Shown here piece after piece: positions 8,650 to 17,000 of a stretch of 64,000 nucleotides of DNA. Both the position numbers and the translations under genes were made by a program. Where the stretch lies: assembly GCA_964533215.1 (NCBI GenBank), contig CAZHLJ010000001.1:930001-994000 (forward strand), read 5' to 3'. Positions within the stretch are counted from its first letter, which is position 1; each line of letters starts with the position of its first letter. This stretch comes from Bact-08 sp964533215. GTDB lineage: Bacteria; Bacteroidota; Bacteroidia; Bacteroidales; UBA932. Under the pieces are notes generated by a model that saw nothing but the letters and a program-made list of their open reading frames with translations, made no database searches and was not told the origin of the DNA.

Positions 8650-10026
8650 ATGAAAAATAACGTTAAAATTTGGTTAAAATTTTCTATTTTATCAATAATC
8701 TATATCCTATGGGTGATTTGGTTGCAAAATTTATGGTTTTTATTTGGTATTGGTATTATATTCGATTATTACATAACCAAAAAGGTCAACTGGATATTCT
8801 GGAAAAAACGTGAGGGGACAAATAATCGGTTTGTTGAATGGCTGGATGCGATTATTTTTGCACTGGTGGCTGTAAGTGTAATCAATATTTTTATTTTTCA
8901 GAATTATCAGATTCCTTCAAGCTCGATGGAAAAAACTTTGCTTGTAGGTGATTTTTTGTGTGTCAGCTAAGTTGACTTTGGCCCCCGTCTTCCAAATACT
9001 CCAGTTTCTTTTCCTCTAGTCCAGAATACCTTGCCTCTGACAAACGGCGTTAAATCCTACTTGGAGTGGATAAGTTTGCCATACAAGCGTTTAATGGGCT
9101 TAGGTAAGATCAAACGGGGTGATATTGTGGTCTTTAATTTTCCTGAAGGAGATACTGTAGTGATTGGACACTCTGATGTTCCGTATTATCAGATAGTAAG
9201 GGATTCATCTGAAATGATGAGGTATAACGATAGACGTTCTGGGTTAAAGGAGAAGTCGGATAAAGAGTATTATAGCATGGCTCGTCAGACTGTATGGAAA
9301 AATTTTGATATTGTAGCTAGGCCTATTGATAAACGTGATAATTATGTGAAAAGATGTGTCGCTATTGCAGGAGACACACTTCAGGTTATTAATGGAAGAG
9401 TTTATATAAATGGTAGCCCTCAAGAGATGTTTCCAGGCATTCAGCAAAATTATCTGATTTATATTAAGGATGGTGAGTATATCGCTGACTATGTATTTGA
9501 AAGAATGGGGATTTCATCTATTTCCAGACAGGGAAATGTAATTTCAGCTTTGCTTACATACGAGGAACTTAACAGAATCAAGAATAACAGAAGCATCCAA
9601 AAAATTGTCGAAGATGATTTTTATAACCAGTATTCAAAGGAATATTTTCCCAATGATACTAATTACCATTGGTCAATCAATAATTATGGACCATTATATA
9701 TACCTAAGAAATCCGCAACAATCAAAATAGATACAACGAATATTTGTTTATATGGGCGGATAATCTCCTGTTATGAGAAGAATGATTTACAAATTCGAAA
9801 TGGACGGATTTATATAAATGGAAAGCAGACAAATACATATACTTTTAAAATGGACTATTTCTGGATGATGGGAGATAACAGGCATAACAGCCTTGATTCA
9901 CGTTTCTGGGGATTTGTGCCTGAAGATCATATTGTTGGAAAACCTAAATTTATATGGCTTTCATTGGATAAGGACAGGAAACTGTATAACCGTATAAGGT
10001 GGAGCAGAATGTTTACCAGCATATAA
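8650..10026 (+). pseudogene. lepB: Signal peptidase I gene interrupted by an in-frame stop
   Basis: The frame from 8650 reads as a full Bacteroidetes type I signal peptidase of about 458 residues except for one TAA at 8968-8970. Before the stop: two N-terminal hydrophobic segments and the catalytic Ser (residue 92) in SSSMEKTLLVGDF. After it, in the same frame without loss of bases: GPRLPNTPVSFPLV, the catalytic Lys (residue 234) in NYVKRCVAIAGD, and the box WMMGDNRHNSLDSRFWGFV. Homologues carry Lys where the TAA stands, so one base change (AAA or AAG to TAA) explains it. The stop separates Ser from Lys, so neither half can be active alone. The remainder shows no further decay, implying a recent mutation, a sequencing error, or readthrough. 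Confidence 0.85.
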
Positions 10027-10087
10027 TGGTTGTAGAGAAAATAATATTCCTACCTTTAACTATCATTATAACGAATCTCTTTTATAC

Positions 10088-10909
10088 ATGGGTTATTTAT
10101 TGTCCCCTTTTAAAAAATATATATGGGGTTGTGTTCCTTATTCCTATCATCGATTGTTCAATCCTAAATCTCACAAAATAAAATACTTAAAGTTTATCAA
10201 GGAGCGTGGATATACACATTATCCTTATGAGTATGCCGACAAATATATCAATATGAATGTAGATGTATTGACGGATGGGGATAAAGGACTGTCTTACGTA
10301 ATGCATCGAGGTTGTAAGAAATTATATTTCCCAAGAGACTTTACAGCAAAGAAAATCGTAAGATTGTACAGATCGCTGATGATTGAGCAGGATATGGCTT
10401 CTTGCCATCATTACGTTGATTCTATTCAGGAGTTCGAGGGAAAAACATTAATTGATATTGGATCTGCAGAGGGTCTTACCTCATTGGATGCTATTGAGGC
10501 GGTTAACTCCATAGTTCTTTTCGAATGTGATCCAAGATGGATAGAGGCTCTGGAGGCTACATTTGAACCTTGGAAAGAGAAGGTGCAGATATGCAGGAAT
10601 TATATCAGCGACAACAACGATGGACAGAACCAGACTTTAGACAACTTTTTTCAAAAAAGATCTAAAGAAAACATATTCCTGAAAATGGATATTGAAGGTG
10701 AAGAGCGTAATGCTTTGGCGGGGGCTGCATCGTTATTTTCTACTGCTAACAATCTGGATTTTGCAATATGTACATATCATAGAAAAGATGACGATGAAGT
10801 GATTTCTTGTTTTCTAAACGGATATGATTGTACCTTCTGTCAGCGCAAAGGCTTGTTGTTTTATAAACACAGCCTTCGCCCATGTCTGATACGCGGAAAT
10901 AAAAGGTAA
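10088..10909 (+). CDS. FkbM-like SAM-dependent methyltransferase
   Basis: 273 aa, no signal peptide. The SAM-binding motif I is LIDIGSAEGLTSLDAIE (about residue 118), followed by an acidic loop FECDPRW and the FkbM-type block FLKMDIEGEERNALAGA. FkbM-type enzymes methylate hydroxyl groups on sugars, lipids or secondary metabolites; the substrate here cannot be read. The N-terminal 90 residues are not recognised. It begins 61 bases after the broken lepB and may have been co-transcribed with it. Confidence 0.75.
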   Translation: MGYLLSPFKKYIWGCVPYSYHRLFNPKSHKIKYLKFIKERGYTHYPYEYADKYINMNVDVLTDGDKGLSYVMHRGCKKLYFPRDFTAKKIVRLYRSLMIEQDMASCHHYVDSIQEFEGKTLIDIGSAEGLTSLDAIEAVNSIVLFECDPRWIEALEATFEPWKEKVQICRNYISDNNDGQNQTLDNFFQKRSKENIFLKMDIEGEERNALAGAASLFSTANNLDFAICTYHRKDDDEVISCFLNGYDCTFCQRKGLLFYKHSLRPCLIRGNKR

Positions 10910-10926
10910 TAGGTTATTATTGACAA

Positions 10927-11547
10927 CTAATTGATAGAGAATTCTTTTTTTAATTGCTTCCAGATTTCGTAGCTTATAAGGCGGTAGTGTGGGGAGTATG
11001 CATTTGTATACTGTTTACTGTGACTCACTACATACTCGCCGCCCATCAGCAAGCCTTCAAGATATTCCTTGTCACCCTCGTAGTTAGGTATATCAACGTT
11101 CATTGTAGTGATTATATCCTCAATTCTTATCCACTCGTTTTTCCACTCAGGTAAGGAAACTTTTTTTGCATTTTCTGAGCTCTTTACAAAAGCCTGAAAG
11201 AAACGGTTTAATGGTATTTTTCCCGTTTTGACTAATGATAGGTTTACTCTCACGAAATTTCCCTCGTATCCTGTCACCTCTGCTTCGGGACCAGAGGCAT
11301 CATGGAAAGAGTTTAGCTCCTGTCTTAGAAAAGCGGCGGCTTTGGCTGTGTCTGATAGCATATGCCCGGGACCGAACTTATCCTGAAAGAAGGATTTGTA
11401 AATATCAATCAAGGTGGACTTAGGATATGTGGTTAATTGTCGTGTGACGGCCTCTTCAATCCCTTGTCTGTATATAACTTCGTCTGAAGCATTGCTGCAG
11501 CAGATAAAAAGTGTCAGTGAAAATAATAAAAAAGGTTTGACTTTCAT
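10927..11547 (-). CDS. Conserved Bacteroidales exported protein of unknown function
   Basis: 206 aa from the ATG at 11547, chosen because an upstream ATG at 11568 lies inside the predicted -7 element. A hydrophobic signal ends in FICCSN, so it may be a lipoprotein with a weak lipobox. The mature part is soluble, with conserved-looking blocks KFGPGHML, GYEGNFVRVNLSLV and a Tyr-rich C terminus. I do not recognise a named domain. It converges with the methyltransferase gene, 17 bases apart. Confidence 0.6.
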   Translation of the reverse strand: MKVKPFLLFSLTLFICCSNASDEVIYRQGIEEAVTRQLTTYPKSTLIDIYKSFFQDKFGPGHMLSDTAKAAAFLRQELNSFHDASGPEAEVTGYEGNFVRVNLSLVKTGKIPLNRFFQAFVKSSENAKKVSLPEWKNEWIRIEDIITTMNVDIPNYEGDKEYLEGLLMGGEYVVSHSKQYTNAYSPHYRLISYEIWKQLKKEFSIN

Positions 11548-11565
11548 CTCAAAATTTTGGAATGG

Positions 11566-11573
11566 CAAAAATA
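11566..11573 (-). promoter_or_regulatory. -7 promoter element of the unknown exported protein
   Basis: Minus-strand TATTTTTG fits TAnnTTTG. It lies 19 bases upstream of the ATG at 11547 and rules out the ATG at 11568 as start. Confidence 0.5.
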
Positions 11574-11679
11574 TTCAAATAATCGTTATGGTACACTCTT
11601 TTTAGAACATATTATAAAAAGAAAATGGATTATCTTATGTAAAAGCTCAAGTTCTGAATGGTTTTGGTGTTATTAAAGC

Positions 11680-11687
11680 TATATTTG
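11680..11687 (+). promoter_or_regulatory. -7 promoter element of the SPFH gene
   Basis: TATATTTG, 12 bases upstream of the ATG at 11699, implying a very short leader. Confidence 0.5.
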
Positions 11688-11698
11688 TAAAAAAAGAG

Positions 11699-12562
11699 AT
11701 GAATTATCTTTATTTGATCATTCTTGCTGTCATTCTGTTCATAGCAGGAATTAAAATTGTCAGACCAACCGAGCGAGGCCTTATTGAGCGTCTTGGTAAG
11801 TATCACAAATTTGCAAATCCTGGGTTCCACTGGATAATTCCTGGAATTGAGCGTATGTTTTTGGTAAATGTTACTGAACAGATGGTCAATGCCGAGTCTC
11901 AGGAGATTATAACCAACGACAACCTGAATGCAAGCGTAGATGCGCAGGTTTACTTCAAGGTGAAACCGGACGAGGAGAGCGTGAAAAACTCAATATATTT
12001 TGTAAATAATTACAAAATGCAGATAGTCAATCTGGCACGTACAACCTTGCGTAATATTATCGGTACTATGACTCTGAAATCTGCCAACAGTGAACGTGGA
12101 AAAATAAATTTGGACTTGTATAAAACTCTACACACTGAGACTGAAAACTGGGGTATTGAGATAGTCCGCACTGAGTTGAAGGAGATTGATCCGCCGAGAG
12201 ATGTACAGGAAACCATGAATAAAGTGGTAAAGGCAGAGAACGAGAAGATTGCTGCCATCGATTCTGCCACTGCTGCAGAAACTGTTGCAGATGGTATAAA
12301 GCGAGCCAAGATTAAAGAGGCTGAGGGTTACAAGCAATCGAAAATATTACATGCCGAGGGTGAAGCTGAGGCCATCAAGCTGGTAAATGAGGCTGCCGAC
12401 AAGTATTTTGTAGGCAATGCACAATTGCTGAGGAAACTGGAGGCCTTGGAAACATCTCTGGGAAATAATGCAAAAATTGTTGTGCCGACAGGAACTGAAT
12501 TGGTGAATGTAATTGGAGAGATGGCCGGTGTAATGCCATTGATCCAAAAGGAAAAGAAATAG
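11699..12562 (+). CDS. SPFH/band 7 membrane protein (stomatin/paraslipin type)
   Basis: 287 aa. One N-terminal membrane segment (residues 2-20) is followed by the band-7 domain beginning VRPTERGLIERLGKYH and a long charged helical region (AETVADGIKRAKIKEAEGYKQ, then AEGEAEAIKL). Such proteins form large ring or cage oligomers on the membrane and are linked to FtsH-type proteolysis or lipid-domain organisation. The usual NfeD partner is not adjacent. It converges with the XRE regulator, 5 bases apart. Confidence 0.9.
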   Translation: MNYLYLIILAVILFIAGIKIVRPTERGLIERLGKYHKFANPGFHWIIPGIERMFLVNVTEQMVNAESQEIITNDNLNASVDAQVYFKVKPDEESVKNSIYFVNNYKMQIVNLARTTLRNIIGTMTLKSANSERGKINLDLYKTLHTETENWGIEIVRTELKEIDPPRDVQETMNKVVKAENEKIAAIDSATAAETVADGIKRAKIKEAEGYKQSKILHAEGEAEAIKLVNEAADKYFVGNAQLLRKLEALETSLGNNAKIVVPTGTELVNVIGEMAGVMPLIQKEKK

Positions 12563-12567
12563 TATCT

Positions 12568-12768
12568 CTAATCCGATTCTTCAAGGGTAAATATCTCATT
12601 TACTGTTTTGCCGAAATATCTTGATATTTTAAGGGCAAGAACAGTCGATGGGATATATTTATTTAACTCTATTGCATTTATAGCCTGTCTTGAAACTCCT
12701 GCTATCTTTGATAGCTCTTCCTGAGTTATATTTTTGATAGCTCTTTCTACCTTAAGACTGTTTTTCAT
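12568..12768 (-). CDS. Small XRE family transcriptional regulator
   Basis: 66 aa, essentially only a helix-turn-helix: RAIKNITQEELSKIAGVSRQ with recognition helix AINAIELNKYIPS, ending FTLEE. It belongs to the Cro/CI-like proteins that travel with small membrane proteins, and its start overlaps the stop of the upstream membrane-protein gene by 17 bases, so translation is coupled. It probably represses its own operon through the paired palindromes at 13268-13303. Confidence 0.9.
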   Translation of the reverse strand: MKNSLKVERAIKNITQEELSKIAGVSRQAINAIELNKYIPSTVLALKISRYFGKTVNEIFTLEESD

Positions 12769-13234
12769 CTTTGGATGCTCTTTTTGATTTATACAAAATG
12801 TAGTAGAAGCGAAGATTGAATATTACCAGGAAGGCAAATATGCTGCCCAGATGAATTTCTGCAAAGAGCCATCCGTAGATGAACATGATTGAAAGCAAAA
12901 ACAAGGCAAACAGAACATACATTGTCCATAACAATGACTCCAGACGGATGTTGGCGGTAAATTCATCTTCTGATTTCTGCTTTGAGAATCCGATGAAGAT
13001 AGATCCAAGAACAAACATTATTGAAGCCAGCTCAAATAAAACATCGTCATGGATGAATTCCATTACATGCTTTCCGGAGAAAAATCCTGAATCATAAATG
13101 CAAAAAACCGGGAAGTGAGTCAAAAACTTGATGTCGCCAAAGATGTTGACATACAGAAGCAATAAGGAAACCAGACCAATCAGTGTAAAACCGATTTTGA
13201 TAAATCTGTTTGGGAACAGGAGTTTTGATTTCAT
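12752..13234 (-). CDS. Integral membrane protein paired with XRE regulator
   Basis: 160 aa with four predicted membrane segments (about residues 10-30, 60-85, 100-120, 125-148) and a charged tail ending KRASKDEKQS. No catalytic motif is seen. The arrangement of a four-helix membrane protein with a minimal XRE regulator is common in Bacteroidetes and Firmicutes; its function is unknown, with membrane-stress sensing one possibility. Operon order is membrane protein then regulator. Confidence 0.6.
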   Translation of the reverse strand: MKSKLLFPNRFIKIGFTLIGLVSLLLLYVNIFGDIKFLTHFPVFCIYDSGFFSGKHVMEFIHDDVLFELASIMFVLGSIFIGFSKQKSEDEFTANIRLESLLWTMYVLFALFLLSIMFIYGWLFAEIHLGSIFAFLVIFNLRFYYILYKSKRASKDEKQS

Positions 13235-13259
13235 AATAATTGATTTTGAAAATTTGATA

Positions 13260-13267
13260 CGAATGTA
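13260..13267 (-). promoter_or_regulatory. Weak -7-like element before the membrane-protein/XRE operon
   Basis: Minus-strand TACATTCG differs from TAnnTTTG at one position. It abuts the palindrome at 13268, so a bound repressor would block polymerase. Confidence 0.3.
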
Positions 13268-13303
13268 ATGTAAACTTTACATAAAAGCAAGTAAAGTTTA
13301 CAT
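13268..13303. promoter_or_regulatory. Twin operator palindromes
   Basis: Two 15-base palindromes of the form ATGTAAAnTTTACAT: a perfect one at 13268-13282 and one with a single mismatch at 13289-13303. Their centres (13275 and 13296) are 21 bases apart, two helical turns, so two dimers would bind on the same face. They lie between the divergent membrane-protein/XRE operon and the hydrolase at 13359. Confidence 0.6.
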
Positions 13304-13358
13304 TTTTATATTGAAATAAATTGAGTAATTTTAATATTCAAACAAATATGTTTAAAGG

Positions 13359-14159
13359 ATGAAAACGTGTGGGGAGTTTAAAGCAGATGGTGCTTCAATT
13401 TATTATGAAGTGCGAGGCTCAGGCCCTCTCTTGCTGATGATTTCTGGGGGAGGCTGCGATGCCAATACTTATGATAATGTTGCTGATAATCTTGCTTCGG
13501 CATATACTGTGGTGACTTATGACCGGAGGGGGTATTCGCGCAGTAAGCTGGATAATCCTGAAGAGGTTCCAACGATTGAGTCTCATGGCGATGATGCCCA
13601 CTTGCTGCTGCAAAAGCTTACATCTGACCCTGCATACGTCTTTGGGAACAGCGCGGGCGCAGTGGTGGGACTCGAGTTGGTTAGCCGCTATCCTGAGCAG
13701 GTGCGGAGACTTATAGCGCATGAGCCGCCTAAAGTGATATCTGCAAATCCTGACGATGACAGACTGGACGATCTTAGAAAGATTATTGCCGAGGGTGGTC
13801 CGACTGCACTTCAGAGGCACATCGGACTTGATTTTCATGAAAATAAATTCCGTACTTATGAGGAGAAGAAACGCAAGGAAGAGAACATGAAGTTTTTTAT
13901 AATAAAGGAGCCTCTGGCAATATCTAGATATAAGTACAGTCTGGATAGGCTGGAATCAGCAGCAAAAAACAATCTGATAATAATAGGAGGCTCCTCTACA
14001 GCGAAAGAGGCCGTAGGGTATCATGGAGCAGTTATGGCGGCTAAATTCTTCAGCCTTGAGATTGTGGAATTTCCGGGTAATCACGCCGGATACAAAAGAT
14101 ATCCAAAAGAATATGCTAGGAAAATTCTAGAGGTTTTAGATGTCAAGTTCAACCGATAG
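13359..14159 (+). CDS. Cytoplasmic alpha/beta hydrolase
   Basis: 266 aa without signal peptide. The fold is clear: strand block LLLMISGGGCDAN with oxyanion hole, YDRRGYSRS, nucleophile elbow GNSAG, and the catalytic His in PGNHAGY near residue 245. Substrate unknown. It is divergent to the membrane-protein/XRE operon across the twin operators, so it may share that regulator. It converges with the C10 peptidase gene with a 4-base gap. Confidence 0.88.
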   Translation: MKTCGEFKADGASIYYEVRGSGPLLLMISGGGCDANTYDNVADNLASAYTVVTYDRRGYSRSKLDNPEEVPTIESHGDDAHLLLQKLTSDPAYVFGNSAGAVVGLELVSRYPEQVRRLIAHEPPKVISANPDDDRLDDLRKIIAEGGPTALQRHIGLDFHENKFRTYEEKKRKEENMKFFIIKEPLAISRYKYSLDRLESAAKNNLIIIGGSSTAKEAVGYHGAVMAAKFFSLEIVEFPGNHAGYKRYPKEYARKILEVLDVKFNR

Positions 14160-14163
14160 GTAG

Positions 14164-15300
14164 TTACCTGGGTTTAAACCCTATTACTACTAGCCCATAT
14201 GAGTTGTATTCGCCGAAATCGTCGACATCGTAGTATCCTTTGAACGGTGGGTAATAGTTGTAGTTTATGTAGAACTTGTTCTCTGAGTTGTACCCTTCAA
14301 TGTTGAACCAGTGCCCCTCTACGTTACCGGGATCGCCTGGTTTCGGAGATGTTGCCTTTCTGGCGGCAATCATTACAGGACGACCGTTTGCCAGCTCCTT
14401 TTTGAGGAGTTTTATCCACTCGTCCTTGGAATATTCCCATCTTTTGGCAAAGCGCACATCATTGCTTATGTTGAAATATTTTTTGAGACCTGCTATATAG
14501 ATATCTCCCGGTGTAGCGACATCTACAAAGTTGGTCAGGCATACGGCTCCGGCAGCTAGAAATAGTTTGGCAACATCCTTATACTCGCTGAAAGGAGATG
14601 TATTGCTTATAGTATTCGGGAGATTGTTATAGTCGATTTTAAGTGTGTCAAAATTAAGCCGGAACCTGACATCACTTGTCGTATTGGGTGCATCCACAGT
14701 ACCAGAGCCGTAGATCTGCCCTTTCCAGTATGCAAGTACGCGGGAGAGAGTTGTAGGACCGCACGGGGCAGGATATTTCCCATTCACGCTGTTTTTTCCT
14801 GTGAATGCAGGGTAATAGAAATTGAATGGCCAGGCAAATACATTCCATGTAGTGGTCAATAATGGATCTACAGCTTCGGGGAACGAGTTCTCGTCAAGGG
14901 TCTTGAAACTAACATCCTCACCATAGCTTGTCCCTTTTTCATTTGTTGCAAATGCCCGTACATGATAAGATGTGTTTATCTGCAGATTGCTCACCTCGCA
15001 GATAAAAGTCTGCTCCTTGCTTACGGAGGTGATTACATTATCGGTTTTTGCAGGGTTGGCATTGGCCGACCAGCAAACACCTCTTTCGCTTATTGAAGCT
15101 CCTCCGTCTGAGGTTATCTGAGCAGTGACTTTTGCCCCAGTGTAGAGAATATTCTTGATCTCTACAGTTTTTACGGTGGGCGCATTCTTTTCTACAGGTT
15201 TCCCATTGTTGTCATCGGAGCCTTTACTGCAGGAGTAAAAAGAAAAAATAGCAAGTAGAATCAAAAGACTCCATTTGCTAAAGTTAAGTATGCTTTTCAT
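14164..15300 (-). CDS. C10-type (streptopain-like) cysteine peptidase lipoprotein
   Basis: 378 aa from the ATG at 15300, chosen because it begins the lipoprotein signal ending FYSCS. After a short linker, residues about 38-140 form an Fn3-like domain (APTVKTVEIKNILYTGAKVT ... YHVRAFATNEKG) of the kind repeated in Bacteroidetes lipoproteins. The C-terminal domain follows the C10 pattern: PLLTTTWNVFAWPFN, nucleophile Cys180 in PAPCGPTTLSRVLAYW, and His330 in GHWFNIEGYN followed by YINYNYY. Streptopain-like enzymes are usually made as zymogens with a Spi-type prodomain; none is seen, so activation may differ or the domain may be a non-peptidase relative. Confidence 0.72.
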   Translation of the reverse strand: MKSILNFSKWSLLILLAIFSFYSCSKGSDDNNGKPVEKNAPTVKTVEIKNILYTGAKVTAQITSDGGASISERGVCWSANANPAKTDNVITSVSKEQTFICEVSNLQINTSYHVRAFATNEKGTSYGEDVSFKTLDENSFPEAVDPLLTTTWNVFAWPFNFYYPAFTGKNSVNGKYPAPCGPTTLSRVLAYWKGQIYGSGTVDAPNTTSDVRFRLNFDTLKIDYNNLPNTISNTSPFSEYKDVAKLFLAAGAVCLTNFVDVATPGDIYIAGLKKYFNISNDVRFAKRWEYSKDEWIKLLKKELANGRPVMIAARKATSPKPGDPGNVEGHWFNIEGYNSENKFYINYNYYPPFKGYYDVDDFGEYNSYGLVVIGFKPR

Positions 15301-15408
15301 AAAATTAATAATGATTTTGTGCATAAAAATAAAATATATTTTATTCATATGCAAGTGCTTGCGCCGTATGTTATATTTAGTACATTTATGCATATAATAA
15401 GAATAGTT

Positions 15409-15675
15409 ATGAATATTAAAATGCCAGACTCACTCTATAGAATCTGCATTTTTGCTTTAATCTTTACATGAATTTTCAACACCTCTTTTGGGCAGACAGT
15501 TTACGCAGGAGATATACAATATGGAGACAATAAGCAAGCTGGTTCTTTCGCCCAGATAGGTGATGTAGAAGTTTATTATTAAACACACGGGCTGCTAAAG
15601 GAGAACCCTTTTCTGTTCAATATTATGGATGAATCATTCTTCGACAAGCCATTCGTGTCTGAGACTCAGAGATGA
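15409..15675 (+). pseudogene. Remnant of a secreted alpha/beta hydrolase, paralogue of 4422-5279
   Basis: One frame reads through two stops. The N-terminal part has a signal-like stretch (with TGA at 15469-15471), then YGDNKQAGSFAQIGDVEVYY, which matches YGDNKQAGAFAQVGDAKIYY of the intact gene. A TAA at 15580-15582 follows directly, then THGLLKENPFLFNIMDESFF, matching PHGLPRQNPALFNMMVDTFF at that gene's very C terminus. About 200 codons including the catalytic Ser are missing, so this is an internal deletion joining the two ends in frame. Its end overlaps the convergent beta-lactamase-like gene by 10 bases. Confidence 0.85.
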
Positions 15676-17000
15676 GAATTATTGCTGAAAGTAAAAGTGC
15701 CGCCACCTTGTTTCAAAATCATCTGCCCATCTGCGGGTTTGAACTCTATGACTATTCTTCCATCAGCCGATCTGAAAACATCTTTGTCGGTCGCTTCCAA
15801 ATCAAAAGGGGGCTGACCGCTTCCCTGGGCAATAAGCTTGTTTCCCTTTTTCGTGAAGGTTATCTTTATGGGTAGCTGCTTGCTTGAGTACTCGCCAAGA
15901 TACTTGTCCAGATCTTCTGTGCGGAGAGTGATGGTTTTAAATGAAGGAACCTCAAAAGGCTTGTTGTAATAACAGCTGAGTGCACAAACCATTATAGTGT
16001 TCAGGCTGAAATTCGTCCCATTCGATGTTACTGCTACGCTTACATTATCTTCCGGCAGAATTGCCAGAAATGAGGCGAATCCGTCTATTCCGCCTGTATG
16101 ACCGTACAGTCGTTTGTTGTAAAAAGGATATTGGAATATACCCATCCCATAGCCATCTTTTATCATAGTCATCTGTTTAAGGCTGCTTTCTGATATAAGC
16201 TTGCCTGCGAAAAGAACCTCAATAAACTTGGTCAGATCTTCCGGATTGGATACAACAGCTCCTGCTCCTAGCGGAACCGACATGTCTGTTTCGGCTTCCT
16301 TTGCCCATTTCCCATTATATGAATATGAAAAGCACTCATGGTTTTCCAAGTTGATCTTACCTCCATAGTAAGTTCTTTTCAACTCTAAAGGTTTGGTAAT
16401 CTTATTTTTTATAAGCTCTTTATATGGCTTCTTGTAGATTTTCTCGAGAATGATTGTAAGCAGTACATAGTTTGAATTGCTGTACTGACTTTTACTGTCC
16501 GGCTCAAACTCGCTCTTGCCTTGTTCAATTTTGGCAAGCAACTCTTTTTCGCTTATCGGTTTGGTGTTCCATTTCAGGTAATCGCTGTCTTCGGTGAAAC
16601 TGTGTATTCCGCTTCGATGATTGAGTAGATTGCCGATAGTTATCTTGTTGGCATTCTTGATGTCTGGGAAGTAAAGATCTATTGTTTGGTCAAGGGTAAG
16701 TCTTTTTTCTTCAATTGCTTTAAAAACAAGAGTGGCAGTGAACATCTTGGAAATCGATCCAATCCTGAATTTACTCTCTGGAGTGGACTTTCTCAGAGTT
16801 TCAATCTCTTCATATCCGATTGCACGAGAATATATGATCTGACCATTGTCTGATACGGCAATGCTTCCCATGAATTTGTCGCTGTTTTCCAGGTTTTGCA
16901 TCAAAGTGTCCAGCTTGGCGAAGTCTGGTTTCTGTGCCCATAAGTTTCCTGTAAATACTAACAGGAATAAAATATATGAGATTAATGATTTTGTTTTCAT
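15666..17000 (-). CDS. Class C beta-lactamase-like serine hydrolase, secreted
   Basis: 444 aa from the ATG at 17000, which begins a signal peptide ending NLWAQ and overlaps the preceding gene's stop by 4 bases; longer in-frame starts would lie inside that gene. The PF00144 motifs are present: S82-I-S-K85, Y173-S-N and H301-T-G. The last 100 residues are a lipocalin-like C-terminal extension typical of the peptidase/esterase branch rather than true AmpC enzymes. Likely a periplasmic D-aminopeptidase, esterase or D,D-peptidase. It is the third gene of an operon with the SdpR- and SdpI-like genes. Confidence 0.87.
   Translation of the reverse strand: MKTKSLISYILFLLVFTGNLWAQKPDFAKLDTLMQNLENSDKFMGSIAVSDNGQIIYSRAIGYEEIETLRKSTPESKFRIGSISKMFTATLVFKAIEEKRLTLDQTIDLYFPDIKNANKITIGNLLNHRSGIHSFTEDSDYLKWNTKPISEKELLAKIEQGKSEFEPDSKSQYSNSNYVLLTIILEKIYKKPYKELIKNKITKPLELKRTYYGGKINLENHECFSYSYNGKWAKEAETDMSVPLGAGAVVSNPEDLTKFIEVLFAGKLISESSLKQMTMIKDGYGMGIFQYPFYNKRLYGHTGGIDGFASFLAILPEDNVSVAVTSNGTNFSLNTIMVCALSCYYNKPFEVPSFKTITLRTEDLDKYLGEYSSKQLPIKITFTKKGNKLIAQGSGQPPFDLEATDKDVFRSADGRIVIEFKPADGQMILKQGGGTFTFSNNSHL

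Noticed and set aside
8650..10026. Two separate genes, one of 106 aa and one of 331 aa with a TTG start
   Set aside because: Both are in the same frame with only one stop between them, and together they make one complete signal peptidase I; neither half has a full catalytic site.
9999..10181. A 60-residue hydrophobic frame after lepB
   Set aside because: It overlaps the lepB end and the methyltransferase gene in another frame and consists of AT-rich Ile/Leu codons with no family likeness.
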